A stretch of 37,392 bases of DNA, taken from Scybalocola_A sp900557175. Lineage in GTDB: Bacteria > Bacillota > Clostridia > Lachnospirales > Lachnospiraceae. The DNA lies in NCBI GenBank assembly GCA_937890745.1, contig CALADH010000025.1, positions 1-37,392 on the forward strand. Reading direction: 5' to 3'. Positions 15,770 to 24,031 of the stretch are shown piece after piece; positions within the stretch are counted from its first letter, which is position 1, and every line of letters begins with the position of its first letter. Under the pieces are notes generated by a model that saw nothing but the letters and a program-made list of their open reading frames with translations, did no database searches and was not told where the DNA came from. The translations under genes and the position numbers were made by a program.

Positions 15770-16316
15770 AATATGGACACCTTTCTTTAATACACTGCAT
15801 ATTTACACTGGAATAATCACACTTCGTTTCTTCCTGTTCCAATGTTACCCCGTAATGCGTATTCACATATTCTATACCATATTTGAATGCAATCATTGCA
15901 TCTCTTTTGCAGCATCTGGGACCATTGATTTTTCCCAGTTCACCGACTGCCTTTGACGTAAACTGCATATGATTGCCCCATGTGCCATCCGAAGAAAGCG
16001 GTCCTGTTTGATCTATAATCGATAATGCTGCGCCAATTGATGTAATTGCACCGCAAATCCCCCACAGACCACACATCGCACCGGGCATTTTCAAGCCTTG
16101 CTCTTTAAGCTTTTCTAATGCAGCATCCAGTTCTATATCGCCTCCGGCATTTTTATAAGCAACAAGCAAACTTGCCCCGTCAAGTATGTGATGTTCAGGG
16201 CCATGCATACTAATATATTCTTTTTGGGCCATATTTTTAAAAATCCGAATCGGATTAGTTCCGGTTTCTTTCTTTATATCATTTAAAATCAACTCTGATT
16301 TCTCATTTAAAGTCAT
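15762..16316 (-). CDS. DUF5714 family cysteine-rich protein
   Basis: This 184-residue soluble protein has seven cysteines and the family block HGPEHHILDGASLLVAYKNA (39-58), then MCGLWGICGA, a GPRCCKRDA segment and a Cys-rich tail (CDYSS, QCIKERCPYY). I recognise it as DUF5714, whose activity is unknown to me. The paired Cys motifs suggest metal binding or redox chemistry. The start is supported by GGAGG 8 bases upstream. It overlaps arsC, so the two are coupled, and it is the first surviving gene of the operon, directly downstream of a large inverted-repeat element. Confidence 0.75.
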   Translation of the reverse strand: MTLNEKSELILNDIKKETGTNPIRIFKNMAQKEYISMHGPEHHILDGASLLVAYKNAGGDIELDAALEKLKEQGLKMPGAMCGLWGICGAITSIGAALSIIDQTGPLSSDGTWGNHMQFTSKAVGELGKINGPRCCKRDAMIAFKYGIEYVNTHYGVTLEQEETKCDYSSVNMQCIKERCPYYE

Positions 16317-16367
16317 CTATCATTCCTCCATGAATTTAGGTTTGTCGATGTGTTTGTACTTGTGCGT

Positions 16368-16544
16368 CCGAGGATGTCATGAATTTTTTGTGACATCTAG
16401 CCATCATACACGCGGCATTGCTCGTGCGCTTCACGTATGGTTTTGTTTGCGATGCTAAAAATGCACGCTGCACAAAACATACTTGCAGCCCTCGCTGCCG
16501 CTGTCTTTTGGCTTCGCTGCAACAAGTTGTCATGACATCCTCGG
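16368..16544. repeat. Cloverleaf-like inverted-repeat element
   Basis: Perfect 15-bp outer arms CCGAGGATGTCATGA (16368-16382) and TCATGACATCCTCGG (16530-16544) enclose three smaller hairpins: CCAT...CGTATGG (16401-16440), GTTTTGT/ACAAAAC (16440-16478) and GCAGC/GCTGC (16485-16498). The element is GC-richer than the flanks and non-coding. It resembles a mobile intergenic repeat or a structured RNA. Confidence 0.7.
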
Positions 16545-16572
16545 CCGCCAAACGACAACACACAGACGGCAC

Positions 16573-16686
16573 TTACAAGTATAAGACAGTAGATACCATA
16601 CGCCTTCCCATATTTTCAGAAGATATCTGTCCGTCATTTTCTAAAAGTTGCATAGCATATGAAACTTCTGTCCTATATATCAGCAT
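16573..16686 (-). pseudogene. Possible N-terminal remnant of an Rrf2-type regulator
   Basis: A 37-codon reading frame (MLIYRTEVSYAMQLLENDGQ, then ISSENMGRR) resembles the first helix-turn-helix segment of Rrf2 regulators (MxITRxxDYALRxL...VSxxEIA), then loses similarity and stops. There is no ribosome binding site, and its ATG abuts the 20-bp inverted repeat at 16687. It could be a regulator of the downstream operon truncated by repeat insertion, or a chance ORF. Confidence 0.25.
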
Positions 16687-16772
16687 AAGGGCAGCCATAT
16701 CATTTTGCAGTGACGATAGCAAGAATTTCGTGATGAGCGCTGCGTGTCACAAAAAATGATATGGCTGCCCTT
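16687..16772. repeat. Long hairpin with 20-bp perfect arms
   Basis: AAGGGCAGCCATATCATTTT (16687-16706) is repeated in inverted form at 16753-16772 around 46 bases that contain further partial pairing (GTGAC/GTCAC). There is no T-run next to either arm, so it is not a typical terminator. It lies 51 bases past the MFS stop codon and may stabilise that mRNA end. Confidence 0.75.
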
Positions 16773-16822
16773 GCAGGTAAAATATCAACAGTACAGTTTC
16801 CAATATGTTGTGTCGACAGCCC

Positions 16823-18114
16823 TCAATTTTCTTTCCCTTCATCCGGCACGAATCTGAATATGATTGCCCCTGCGACAAAGAGGATGATGATACTTGCAAC
16901 GCCATAGTTTGCTTTGCCTGTTGCCATTGAGATGGCGCCGAATAATACCGGGCCGATAATGGCAGCAAATTTTCCGAGAATGTTATAGAAACCAAAAAAT
17001 TCATTGGCTTTATCTTTTGGAATAAGACGTCCGAAATATGAACGGCTCAATGCCTGTATGCCACCCTGGGCAGTGCCTACGAGCATTGCAAGAATCCAGA
17101 ACATAATCGTCAGTGTTTTTACATCTTTATCCGGTGACATGAAAAATGCCACAACGCAGATGACGCAATATGTAAGGATACCAAAGTAAAGTGTTTTTCT
17201 TGTCCCGAATTTCTGTGCAGCCTTACCGTATATAATTGCAAACGGAAAAGCAACAAACTGTGTCACTAAAAGAATAATTAAAAGCATAATGCTTCCGATA
17301 CCGATCGTGCTGCCATAGGCTGTCGCCATTTTGATAATTGTATCCACACCGTCGATGTAGCAAAAATAGGCAAGCAGGAAAATAAAGATAGCCTTATGCT
17401 GCCGTATTTCCTTTAACGTATGACCGATTCTTGCAAAGCTCTGACGGATATAATGCGGCTCCGGATCAATACCGTAGCGCTGATGCACATTTTTAATAAT
17501 TGGAAGGCTGAAAGCGCCCCACCATAAAACGGTAACGACAAATGAAATTTTATAAGATGTTTCCACTGAAAACGGCGCAATGCCAAGTGTCGCTAAAACG
17601 ACGAGCACCATACAGGCAATAAACGGAATTGTACTTCCGATATAGCCGAGTGCATAACCGAGGCTGGATATTCTGTCCATATCTTTATCTTCACTGACGT
17701 CAACTAAAAAAGCATCATAGAAAATATTCGCGCCTGTATAACCGATGGCCGAAAGAACAAAGACAATTAAAAGTGCAAGCCACCATTTACTCGGCACAAA
17801 AGCCAGCATTAATGTAAAAATAAGACCGGTTGCCAAAAAGAAGTTAAAATACCGTTTTTTCTTTCCTTTATAATCGGCCAGCGTTCCTAAAATCGGCGAT
17901 AAAATAACGATTGCCACAGTCGCTACCGAGTTTCCGAAGCCCCAGTACGCATTGGCAGTCACCGCCGGATTTTCCACCTGTCCCTCAAGTGCCGCTGTAG
18001 CGGCGCTTAAAAAATAAAGGCTCATAATCGTCGATGTCACAACCATCGTGTAAGCGGAATTGGCCCAGTCATAAAAAATCCAGCTCAGCTCTTTTTTGAA
18101 ATATTTTTGAACAT
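16823..18114 (-). CDS. MFS transporter (Atg22-like), frameshifted near its start
   Basis: This is a polytopic permease of the Atg22/UMF1-like major facilitator branch, with about 12 transmembrane helices over some 420 residues. It carries LSPILGTLADYKGKKKR (the loop 2/3 motif) and a C-terminal AQGGIQALSRSYFGRLIP. Substrate unknown. The intact frame has its first ATG at 18046, with no ribosome binding site, but coding sequence continues upstream as ELSWIFYDWANSAYT, the usual family N-terminus. The proper start is the ATG at 18114, 8 bases after GGAGG and reading MFKNISKK; it is joined to the main frame only if one base is added to the A6 run at 18092-18097. It follows the phosphodiesterase gene by 4 bases. 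Confidence 0.8.
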
Positions 18115-18118
18115 TACA

Positions 18119-19432
18119 TCAACCTCCCTGTTTTGCACATCCCCAAAATGCATCAACAGCCTTTCCGTCAGCCTCCTTTAATTCAAGCCCAAGAAGCTTT
18201 GCCATTGTCGGCCCCTCGTCGATAAGGCGCATTTTTTCAACCGTAACATCCGGCGCAATATCCGGCCCTTTTGCCATAAAGATTGTGGCATAATCCTCCT
18301 TTTCCGGATCATAACCGTGAACTGCCCGAAGTCCTTCTGAATTTAATTCATCCGATTCAGCCTGGACATTTTCACTGAATACACGCCATGAATCAAGAAA
18401 ATAGCAGCCGTCCTTTGCCTCGACCATCAGGGCACACTGCCTGTCTGCCCCCTTTTGTACAGCTTCTGTATGGGTATATACCCTCTCAATGCCGCTGTCT
18501 TCACGGGCACTTACATCTTTGAGCAGATTATACAGTTCATCATGAAGATGGCCAAAACCCTTTTTCAAATAAATATAAGCGCTGCCGTCGCAATTTTTAC
18601 AAATTGCTTTCCAGTCTGTCACCTTATCATTTTCTACAGTCATATAACCATGACTGACAAGCACATGGTTTAAGTAAATAATTTTCTCAACATCCTTTTG
18701 ATAATGATCTCCGAGAATAATGATATTCGTGTCCTCTGCCATATTAAGCCGGTGAAGCAGCTCAAAAATCTCGCCGAGACGTTTGTCATGGCGCGCCATC
18801 GCCTCCCTTGCCTCTTTAGAATGTACGCCGTGAATGTGACGGTTTGTGTCCACATCCGTAAAATGCACGAACGTTAAATCCGGCCTGTATTTTTCAAGTG
18901 TATACAAAAGACTTTCGTGAACAAAATTATCAAGCTGCGGCTGACGCTTGCCGTCTCTTAAGTGTCCGAATTTTGCATTAAGCACTGCCTGATAAGATGG
19001 TGTTCCGTTAAAAAGAGACGTCGTAATCTGATTCGACCACGGGCGGTTTGCAAATATTTCCGGCATATTGTACTGGATGGCTGATTTTGCCGTCACAGGC
19101 CATAAAAGCGCCGCCACGCGCATTCCTTTTTTTATTGCTTCATCGTAAAGCGTTGTCCCCTGAATATACTTTCTTTGCCAGTACCAGTCCGGTGACTGCC
19201 GGTTTGGCTGGAGAAACGTATTGTTAATGACACCGTGATTTTTAGGATGACGTCCGGTCACAATCGATGTATGTGCCGGATATGTAATACTCGGATAAAC
19301 GCTTTTTACATTTGTGCATATGGCCGCGCCGTCCATAAAAGCTTTAAAATGGGGAAGCGTCCTGAGATAAGCTTCATCCATACCGCCGACAGCGTCCAGT
19401 GAAATCACAATCATTCGTTTTGCATTTTCCAT
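18119..19432 (-). CDS. Nucleotide pyrophosphatase/phosphodiesterase family protein
   Basis: This 437-residue enzyme of the alkaline phosphatase superfamily is type I phosphodiesterase/NPP-like. It shows the first metal Asp (ISLDAVGG, Asp13), the nucleophile loop YPSITYPAHTSIVTG (Thr50), FTDVDTNRHIHG, GDHYQ and a late VHGYDPE, a full two-zinc ligand set. No signal peptide is seen, so it should be cytoplasmic. The substrate is probably a phosphodiester or phosphomonoester but is not identifiable. The ribosome binding site is GAGGTG. It is tightly packed between the histidine phosphatase (9 bases) and the MFS gene (4 bases). Confidence 0.85.
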   Translation of the reverse strand: MENAKRMIVISLDAVGGMDEAYLRTLPHFKAFMDGAAICTNVKSVYPSITYPAHTSIVTGRHPKNHGVINNTFLQPNRQSPDWYWQRKYIQGTTLYDEAIKKGMRVAALLWPVTAKSAIQYNMPEIFANRPWSNQITTSLFNGTPSYQAVLNAKFGHLRDGKRQPQLDNFVHESLLYTLEKYRPDLTFVHFTDVDTNRHIHGVHSKEAREAMARHDKRLGEIFELLHRLNMAEDTNIIILGDHYQKDVEKIIYLNHVLVSHGYMTVENDKVTDWKAICKNCDGSAYIYLKKGFGHLHDELYNLLKDVSAREDSGIERVYTHTEAVQKGADRQCALMVEAKDGCYFLDSWRVFSENVQAESDELNSEGLRAVHGYDPEKEDYATIFMAKGPDIAPDVTVEKMRLIDEGPTMAKLLGLELKEADGKAVDAFWGCAKQGG

Positions 19433-19441
19433 TTTAACACC

Positions 19442-20056
19442 TCACAATGAATAAAATATTCTGCTCTCGTCAACAACTTCAAAACCGTCTTTATAAAGCT
19501 TTACAATCGTTGCCGCACAATTTTGCTGAAGGCGGCCATACCACAGATCCTTCATTTCAAGACCGCGTATATTTTTAAGAAGTGCCTTATTCATGGCGCC
19601 GTGCGCGACAATCATAATTCTTGCATCTTCCGGATATGTCTCATAAAGCATTTCTAAAAAAGAATGTCCGCGTTCACACAATTCCTCCAGCGATTCACCG
19701 CCCTCCGGCCGCTCATAAAGTTCAGGACGCGTAAAAAATACACTATATCTGCCGTCTGCACCGCCCTCCTTAATATTCATAAAGCTTGTACCTTCAAGCA
19801 CACCGAAATTTAATTCCCTCAGTCTGTCATCTTTAACAACTTCCATCTGCCGATTGCCCTTTAAAATACAGGCGGTTTCATAAGCTCTTTTTAGCGGGCT
19901 TGAATAAATGGCATCAAAATGAATATTTTTAATATTTTTAGCGGTTTCCTCTGCCATCTGCCGGCCTTCCTCTGTCAGCTCAATATCTGTGCTGCCCTGT
20001 ATTTTTCCGGCTGCGTTCCACACGGTACGCCCGTGTCTGAAAATATATAGTTCCAT
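19442..20056 (-). CDS. Histidine phosphatase family protein
   Basis: This 204-residue phosphoglycerate-mutase-like enzyme has the catalytic motif FRHGRTVWN (His8), the phosphate-pocket Arg in YSSPLKRAYETA, the acid/base Glu region RPEGGESLEEL and the second catalytic His in VAHGAMNKALL. The substrate is unknown. It is distinct from the cobC-like gene upstream, and the two share only the family motifs. The start has AGAGAGG upstream. It lies 59 bases after rarA. Confidence 0.85.
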   Translation of the reverse strand: MELYIFRHGRTVWNAAGKIQGSTDIELTEEGRQMAEETAKNIKNIHFDAIYSSPLKRAYETACILKGNRQMEVVKDDRLRELNFGVLEGTSFMNIKEGGADGRYSVFFTRPELYERPEGGESLEELCERGHSFLEMLYETYPEDARIMIVAHGAMNKALLKNIRGLEMKDLWYGRLQQNCAATIVKLYKDGFEVVDESRIFYSL

Positions 20057-20115
20057 CTTTGTATCCTCTCTGTCTTTCTGATGCTGTCTCTCTGATGCTT
20101 TCTTTATACTCTTTC

Positions 20116-21456
20116 TTACACTTCTTCCTTTTCTTGTGCTTCTTCCTTGATTTTTTTCTGAAGTGCCTTCATTTTTGCCTCATAACCCAAATCGCCGATA
20201 TCATAAAAAACACTGTCTTTTAAATCATCAGGAAGATATCGCTGGTTTACATAATGATTTTTGTAATCGTGGGCATATTTGTAGCCAATACCATGTCCAA
20301 GCTTTGCCGCACCCTTGTAGTGGGCATCCTGCAAATACGGCGGAATCGCCGCTGTCTTTGTTGTCCGCACTGTTTCAAGTGCCTTATCAATGCCAAGATA
20401 CGCCGCATTGCTCTTTGGTGCACATGCCACATAGGTCACCGCCTGTGCAAGCACGATCCGTGCCTCCGGCATTCCGAGCCGCTCAACCGCCTGCGCCGCC
20501 GCCACAGCAATACAGAGCGCCTGCGGATCGGCATTGCCCACATCCTCCGATGCACAAATCATAATTCTCCGTGCAATAAAGGTGACGTCCTCCCCGGCAT
20601 AAATCATCCGCGCAAGATAGTAAAGCGCTGCATCCGGATCGGAACCCCGCATGCTTTTAATAAATGCCGATATCGTATCGTAATGATTATCGCCATCCTT
20701 ATCATATTTAATCACCCGCTTTTGTATACACTCCGAAGCGACATCAAGGGTAATATGTATTTTTCCGTCTTCCGAGCGGTCTGTTGTCAAAACAGCAAGC
20801 TCGACGGCATTCATCGCCTTTCTGGCATCACCGTTGCAAATATCCGCAAGAAAATCAAGAGCAGCTTCATCTATTTCTGCATTATAGGCGCCCATCCCCT
20901 TTTGCGTATCATAGACCGCTTTTTTGATCAGCCCTTTAATATCCTCCGCTGTCAGCGGATTAAGCTGAAAAACAATTGATCGGGAAATCAGCGCTGAATT
21001 AACCTCAAAATATGGATTTTCCGTTGTGGCGCCAATTAAAATGACCGTGCCGTCCTCCACAAAAGGCAGCAAATAATCCTGCTGGCTCTTATTAAACCGA
21101 TGAATCTCATCAATAAATAAAATTGTTTTCTGTCCGTACATGCCAAGGTTCTGCTTTGCCGCCGCCACAACCTCCTGCATATCCTTTTTCCCGGCGCAGG
21201 TCGCATTAATCTGCGTAAACGCCGCCTTTGTCGTATTGGCAATGACCTTTGCAATGGTCGTCTTTCCTGTGCCCGGCGGGCCGTACAAAATAATTGAGCT
21301 TAACTTATCGGCCTTTATCGCCCTATACAGCAGCTTATCCTTTCCAATAATATGCTGCTGCCCCGCAATCTCATCCAATGTCACCGGCCGCATTCTCGAC
21401 GCTAAGGGCGACTCCTTTTCCTTTGCGGTTTCACTCATATATTCAAATAAATCCAT
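20116..21456 (-). CDS. rarA: Replication-associated recombination protein A
   Basis: RarA/MgsA is a clamp-loader-like AAA+ ATPase that acts at stalled forks and in recombination. Motifs are MRPVTLDEIAGQQHIIG near the N-terminus, Walker A GPPGTGKTT (about 60), Walker B ILFIDEIHRF, sensor GATTENP and a C-terminal tetramerisation region (GYKYAHDYKNHYVNQRYLP). I choose the ATG at 21456 (MDLFEYMSE, 446 residues), with GAGGTG 6 bases upstream, over the GTG at 21465. It follows cobT by 11 bases, within the cob transcription unit. Confidence 0.95.
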   Translation of the reverse strand: MDLFEYMSETAKEKESPLASRMRPVTLDEIAGQQHIIGKDKLLYRAIKADKLSSIILYGPPGTGKTTIAKVIANTTKAAFTQINATCAGKKDMQEVVAAAKQNLGMYGQKTILFIDEIHRFNKSQQDYLLPFVEDGTVILIGATTENPYFEVNSALISRSIVFQLNPLTAEDIKGLIKKAVYDTQKGMGAYNAEIDEAALDFLADICNGDARKAMNAVELAVLTTDRSEDGKIHITLDVASECIQKRVIKYDKDGDNHYDTISAFIKSMRGSDPDAALYYLARMIYAGEDVTFIARRIMICASEDVGNADPQALCIAVAAAQAVERLGMPEARIVLAQAVTYVACAPKSNAAYLGIDKALETVRTTKTAAIPPYLQDAHYKGAAKLGHGIGYKYAHDYKNHYVNQRYLPDDLKDSVFYDIGDLGYEAKMKALQKKIKEEAQEKEEV

Positions 21457-21467
21457 GTCTGTCACCT

Positions 21468-22526
21468 CTATACTAAAGGCTGATATGCCTCTACATTTCC
21501 TTTTTCAAAGGTCGGAAGCTTCTCGTAAGCCTCCAGCGCCTCATCAAAAAACTTAAAGCAGGCTACCGCGCCGCTGCCCTCACCGAGACACATTCCTGCA
21601 TGAAGCAGTGCCTCCATGCCAAGATGTTCAAGCACAAGATTGCCGGCCGGTTCCGCCGATACGTGGGACGGAAACATATAATCCCGCGCCCCCGGTGCAA
21701 TTTTTACCGCACAAAGCGCCGCTACGGATGAAATAAAGCCGTCAATTACAATCGGAAGCCCTGCTGCCGCCGCACCGATAAAACAGCCTGCAAGCCCTGC
21801 AATGTCAAGACCGCCCACCTTTGAGAGCACATCAATGGCATCCTCTTTATCCGGACGGTTGACCTCAATCGCTTTTTTAATGGCATTAATTTTTCGTGCA
21901 AGTCCCGGTGTTGAAAGTCCGGCGCCCCGGCCTGTCACCGCCTCCACAGGCATTTCTAAAAAAACAGAAGCCATGGCGCTGCTCGTTGTTGTATTGCCGA
22001 TGCCCATCTCTCCGGTGGCAAAAAGACCATAGCCTTTTTCTTTTAAATCAAAAATTGTCTGAATCCCTGTCTCAATAGCCTCAATAGCCTTTTCACGCGG
22101 CATTGCAGGCCCTTTCGTCATATTATCTGTCCCATGCATGACTTTTTTATCCGTAACACCCGCGCACTCAAAATCATCCTTGATGCCGATATCAATCGGA
22201 AATACATCTGCACCTGCCATCCGTGATAAAATACTTATCGTCGCATCCGCATGTGTCATATTGCAGACAACAGTCGTCGTCACATGATGATCTGCCTGTG
22301 TCACGCCCTCCTCAATGACACCGTTATCGGCTGCCATGACAATCGCTGCCTTTTTCCCAAGTACCGGATAAGGTGTTCCCGACATTCCTGCAAGCCGGAC
22401 AACAATTTCCTGAAGCCGTCCGAGACTTCTAAGAGGAATACACTTATTATCCCATACCTGCCACGCTTCTGTCATCGCTGACGCATCAAGCGGTTTTATC
22501 ATTGATACTGCTGTTTCTAAATTCAT
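21468..22526 (-). CDS. cobT: Nicotinate-nucleotide--dimethylbenzimidazole phosphoribosyltransferase
   Basis: CobT (EC 2.4.2.21) activates the lower ligand base by converting it with nicotinate mononucleotide into alpha-ribazole phosphate for the cobamide nucleotide loop. The family signature is visible as VMAADNGVIEEGVTQ, TGEMGIGNTTTSSA, TGRGAGLS and the catalytic Glu region GMCLGEGSGAV. The start is the ATG at 22526 (MNLETAVSM, 352 residues), with GGGAGG 7 bases upstream; the ribosome binding site lies in the end of the cobC-like gene. The real lower base in this organism may not be dimethylbenzimidazole. Confidence 0.95.
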   Translation of the reverse strand: MNLETAVSMIKPLDASAMTEAWQVWDNKCIPLRSLGRLQEIVVRLAGMSGTPYPVLGKKAAIVMAADNGVIEEGVTQADHHVTTTVVCNMTHADATISILSRMAGADVFPIDIGIKDDFECAGVTDKKVMHGTDNMTKGPAMPREKAIEAIETGIQTIFDLKEKGYGLFATGEMGIGNTTTSSAMASVFLEMPVEAVTGRGAGLSTPGLARKINAIKKAIEVNRPDKEDAIDVLSKVGGLDIAGLAGCFIGAAAAGLPIVIDGFISSVAALCAVKIAPGARDYMFPSHVSAEPAGNLVLEHLGMEALLHAGMCLGEGSGAVACFKFFDEALEAYEKLPTFEKGNVEAYQPLV

Positions 22527-22527
22527 A

Positions 22528-23202
22528 TTAAAACCTCCCAAAGCCGGTGACCTTCTCCCGGCTGTTTATCTTTCTTACTGTAAAATTATGATATTCATAA
22601 TCGACAACACTGTAGGCATCCTGTTCAAAATTAAAATGCCATGTGCCATCCATTGAAAGTCCCATCATCAGTGCAAACAATATTCTCAGTGTGCCGTTGT
22701 GCGCTGCCACTAATATATGTCCGTCACCGTCACCGCATTGTGCCATCAGCTGCTCAAAGCACGTCTTCACCCGGCAAAAAAACTGTGCAAAACATTCGCC
22801 GCCGGTGGGCGCTGCCCTTTTCCAGTCGTCAGACCACCGCTTAAAATCCTCCGGAAAACACAACTGAACCGCTTTATAATCAAGTCCTTCCCATTTTCCG
22901 AAATCCATTTCCCGAAAATCCGGAAATGTTCGTCTGCGCGGCCTGCTATCCTCTCTGACGCCGCTGCCATCCGTCACACTGCTTTCGTCTCCGCCGTACC
23001 GCGCCAAAATAATGTCAACTGTTTCTGTCACTCTTTTCATGTCACTGGCCCATATTTCATCAAAACGGCAATTTTCAAGAAGTGCCGCGACCTGTGCCGC
23101 CTGAGTCCGTCCGCAGTCATTTAATGCAATATCGCTTTTGCCATAATAAGCATTTTTCACATTATAATCCGTCTGTCCGTGACGCACAAAATAAAATCTC
23201 AT
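22528..23202 (-). CDS. cobC: Alpha-ribazole phosphatase (CobC-like histidine phosphatase)
   Basis: This 224-residue histidine phosphatase has FVRHGQTDYN (His8), WASDMKRVTETV, the FREMDFGKWEGLDY segment typical of CobC and VAAHNGTLRILF with the second catalytic His. CobC removes the 5' phosphate in nucleotide-loop assembly. The function is inferred from the family plus its place between cobS and cobT, since the fold alone does not fix the substrate. An insert near residues 74-90 is rich in Ser, Asp and Arg. Confidence 0.82.
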   Translation of the reverse strand: MRFYFVRHGQTDYNVKNAYYGKSDIALNDCGRTQAAQVAALLENCRFDEIWASDMKRVTETVDIILARYGGDESSVTDGSGVREDSRPRRRTFPDFREMDFGKWEGLDYKAVQLCFPEDFKRWSDDWKRAAPTGGECFAQFFCRVKTCFEQLMAQCGDGDGHILVAAHNGTLRILFALMMGLSMDGTWHFNFEQDAYSVVDYEYHNFTVRKINSREKVTGFGRF

Positions 23203-23263
23203 CTGCCTTCAGCCTCTCATCATAATGATATTGTGGTAAAATTTTCCCCGATGACATGTCTTA

Positions 23264-24031
23264 TCAAATAAGTAAAAATATATCTGAAATATTCATCAGC
23301 ACAAGAAAAACAATTTCGGTCAATTCCGAGCCTGCGCCTAAAATATCGCCGGTCAGTCCGCCAAGCTTTGCCTCAATATATCTCCTGAAGCCGAAAGCAA
23401 ATAAAAGGCATATAAACGGTACGAAAATAAGCCATGGACTTCCGGAAAAAGCTAAAATACCGCCGATTATCACCGTACCGATTGCTGTAATCGTCATAAA
23501 AACCGGAAAACTGATTTTCCCGATATATGAATTGCCAAGACCTTCTTTTCTTGCATACACAGCCTCATACATTAGCACGCCCTGAACAAATTTTCCTGCC
23601 ACAGGCATTAAAAGTATCGGGATCATCGGATGTGAAAGCTGTCCGAGCAGTGTTATTTTTAATATAATGTCAAAAAATGCTGCAATCACGCCGTTTGTCC
23701 CAATCCGGCTGTCCTTCATAATTTCAAGCATACGCTCTCTCGTGCGCGCCGAATAAATACCATCGGCCGTATCACACAGGCCATCCAAATGAAAACCGCC
23801 GTTAATCAAAATCTGTGTCAGCACAGTCAGCACAACTGCTGCCGGCCGCGCCATAATAAAAGAAAGAAGATAATAAACACCAAGCTGTATCGCGCCCGTG
23901 ATCAGCCCGATAAACGGCCAGAAAATAACGCCCTTTGTCAATGTATCATCGCTTACAGCCACCTGTTTTTTAATTGGTATTCTCGTTAAAAGCTGTACCG
24001 CCAAAATAAATGCGTCTAAATACTTCATCAT
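23264..24031 (-). CDS. cobS: Adenosylcobinamide-GDP ribazoletransferase
   Basis: CobS (EC 2.7.8.26) joins alpha-ribazole to adenosylcobinamide-GDP in the membrane, the last coupling step of cobalamin synthesis. The protein is polytopic, with the conserved NGGFHLDGLCDTADG motif and a following SRIGTNGVIA segment. I place the start at the ATG at 24031 (MMKYLDAF, 255 residues), where GGGAGG lies 6 bases upstream and the ATGA overlaps the cobU stop codon. A longer reading to 24097 would overlap cobU by 70 bases without support. Confidence 0.93.
   Translation of the reverse strand: MMKYLDAFILAVQLLTRIPIKKQVAVSDDTLTKGVIFWPFIGLITGAIQLGVYYLLSFIMARPAAVVLTVLTQILINGGFHLDGLCDTADGIYSARTRERMLEIMKDSRIGTNGVIAAFFDIILKITLLGQLSHPMIPILLMPVAGKFVQGVLMYEAVYARKEGLGNSYIGKISFPVFMTITAIGTVIIGGILAFSGSPWLIFVPFICLLFAFGFRRYIEAKLGGLTGDILGAGSELTEIVFLVLMNISDIFLLI

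Noticed and set aside
16418..16759. 113-codon plus-strand ORF in the non-coding region
   Set aside because: It crosses both inverted-repeat elements, has no ribosome binding site and resembles no protein family.
20254..20979. 241-codon plus-strand ORF inside rarA
   Set aside because: It lies antisense to well-conserved rarA motifs and has a Cys/His/Arg-rich composition typical of antisense frames.
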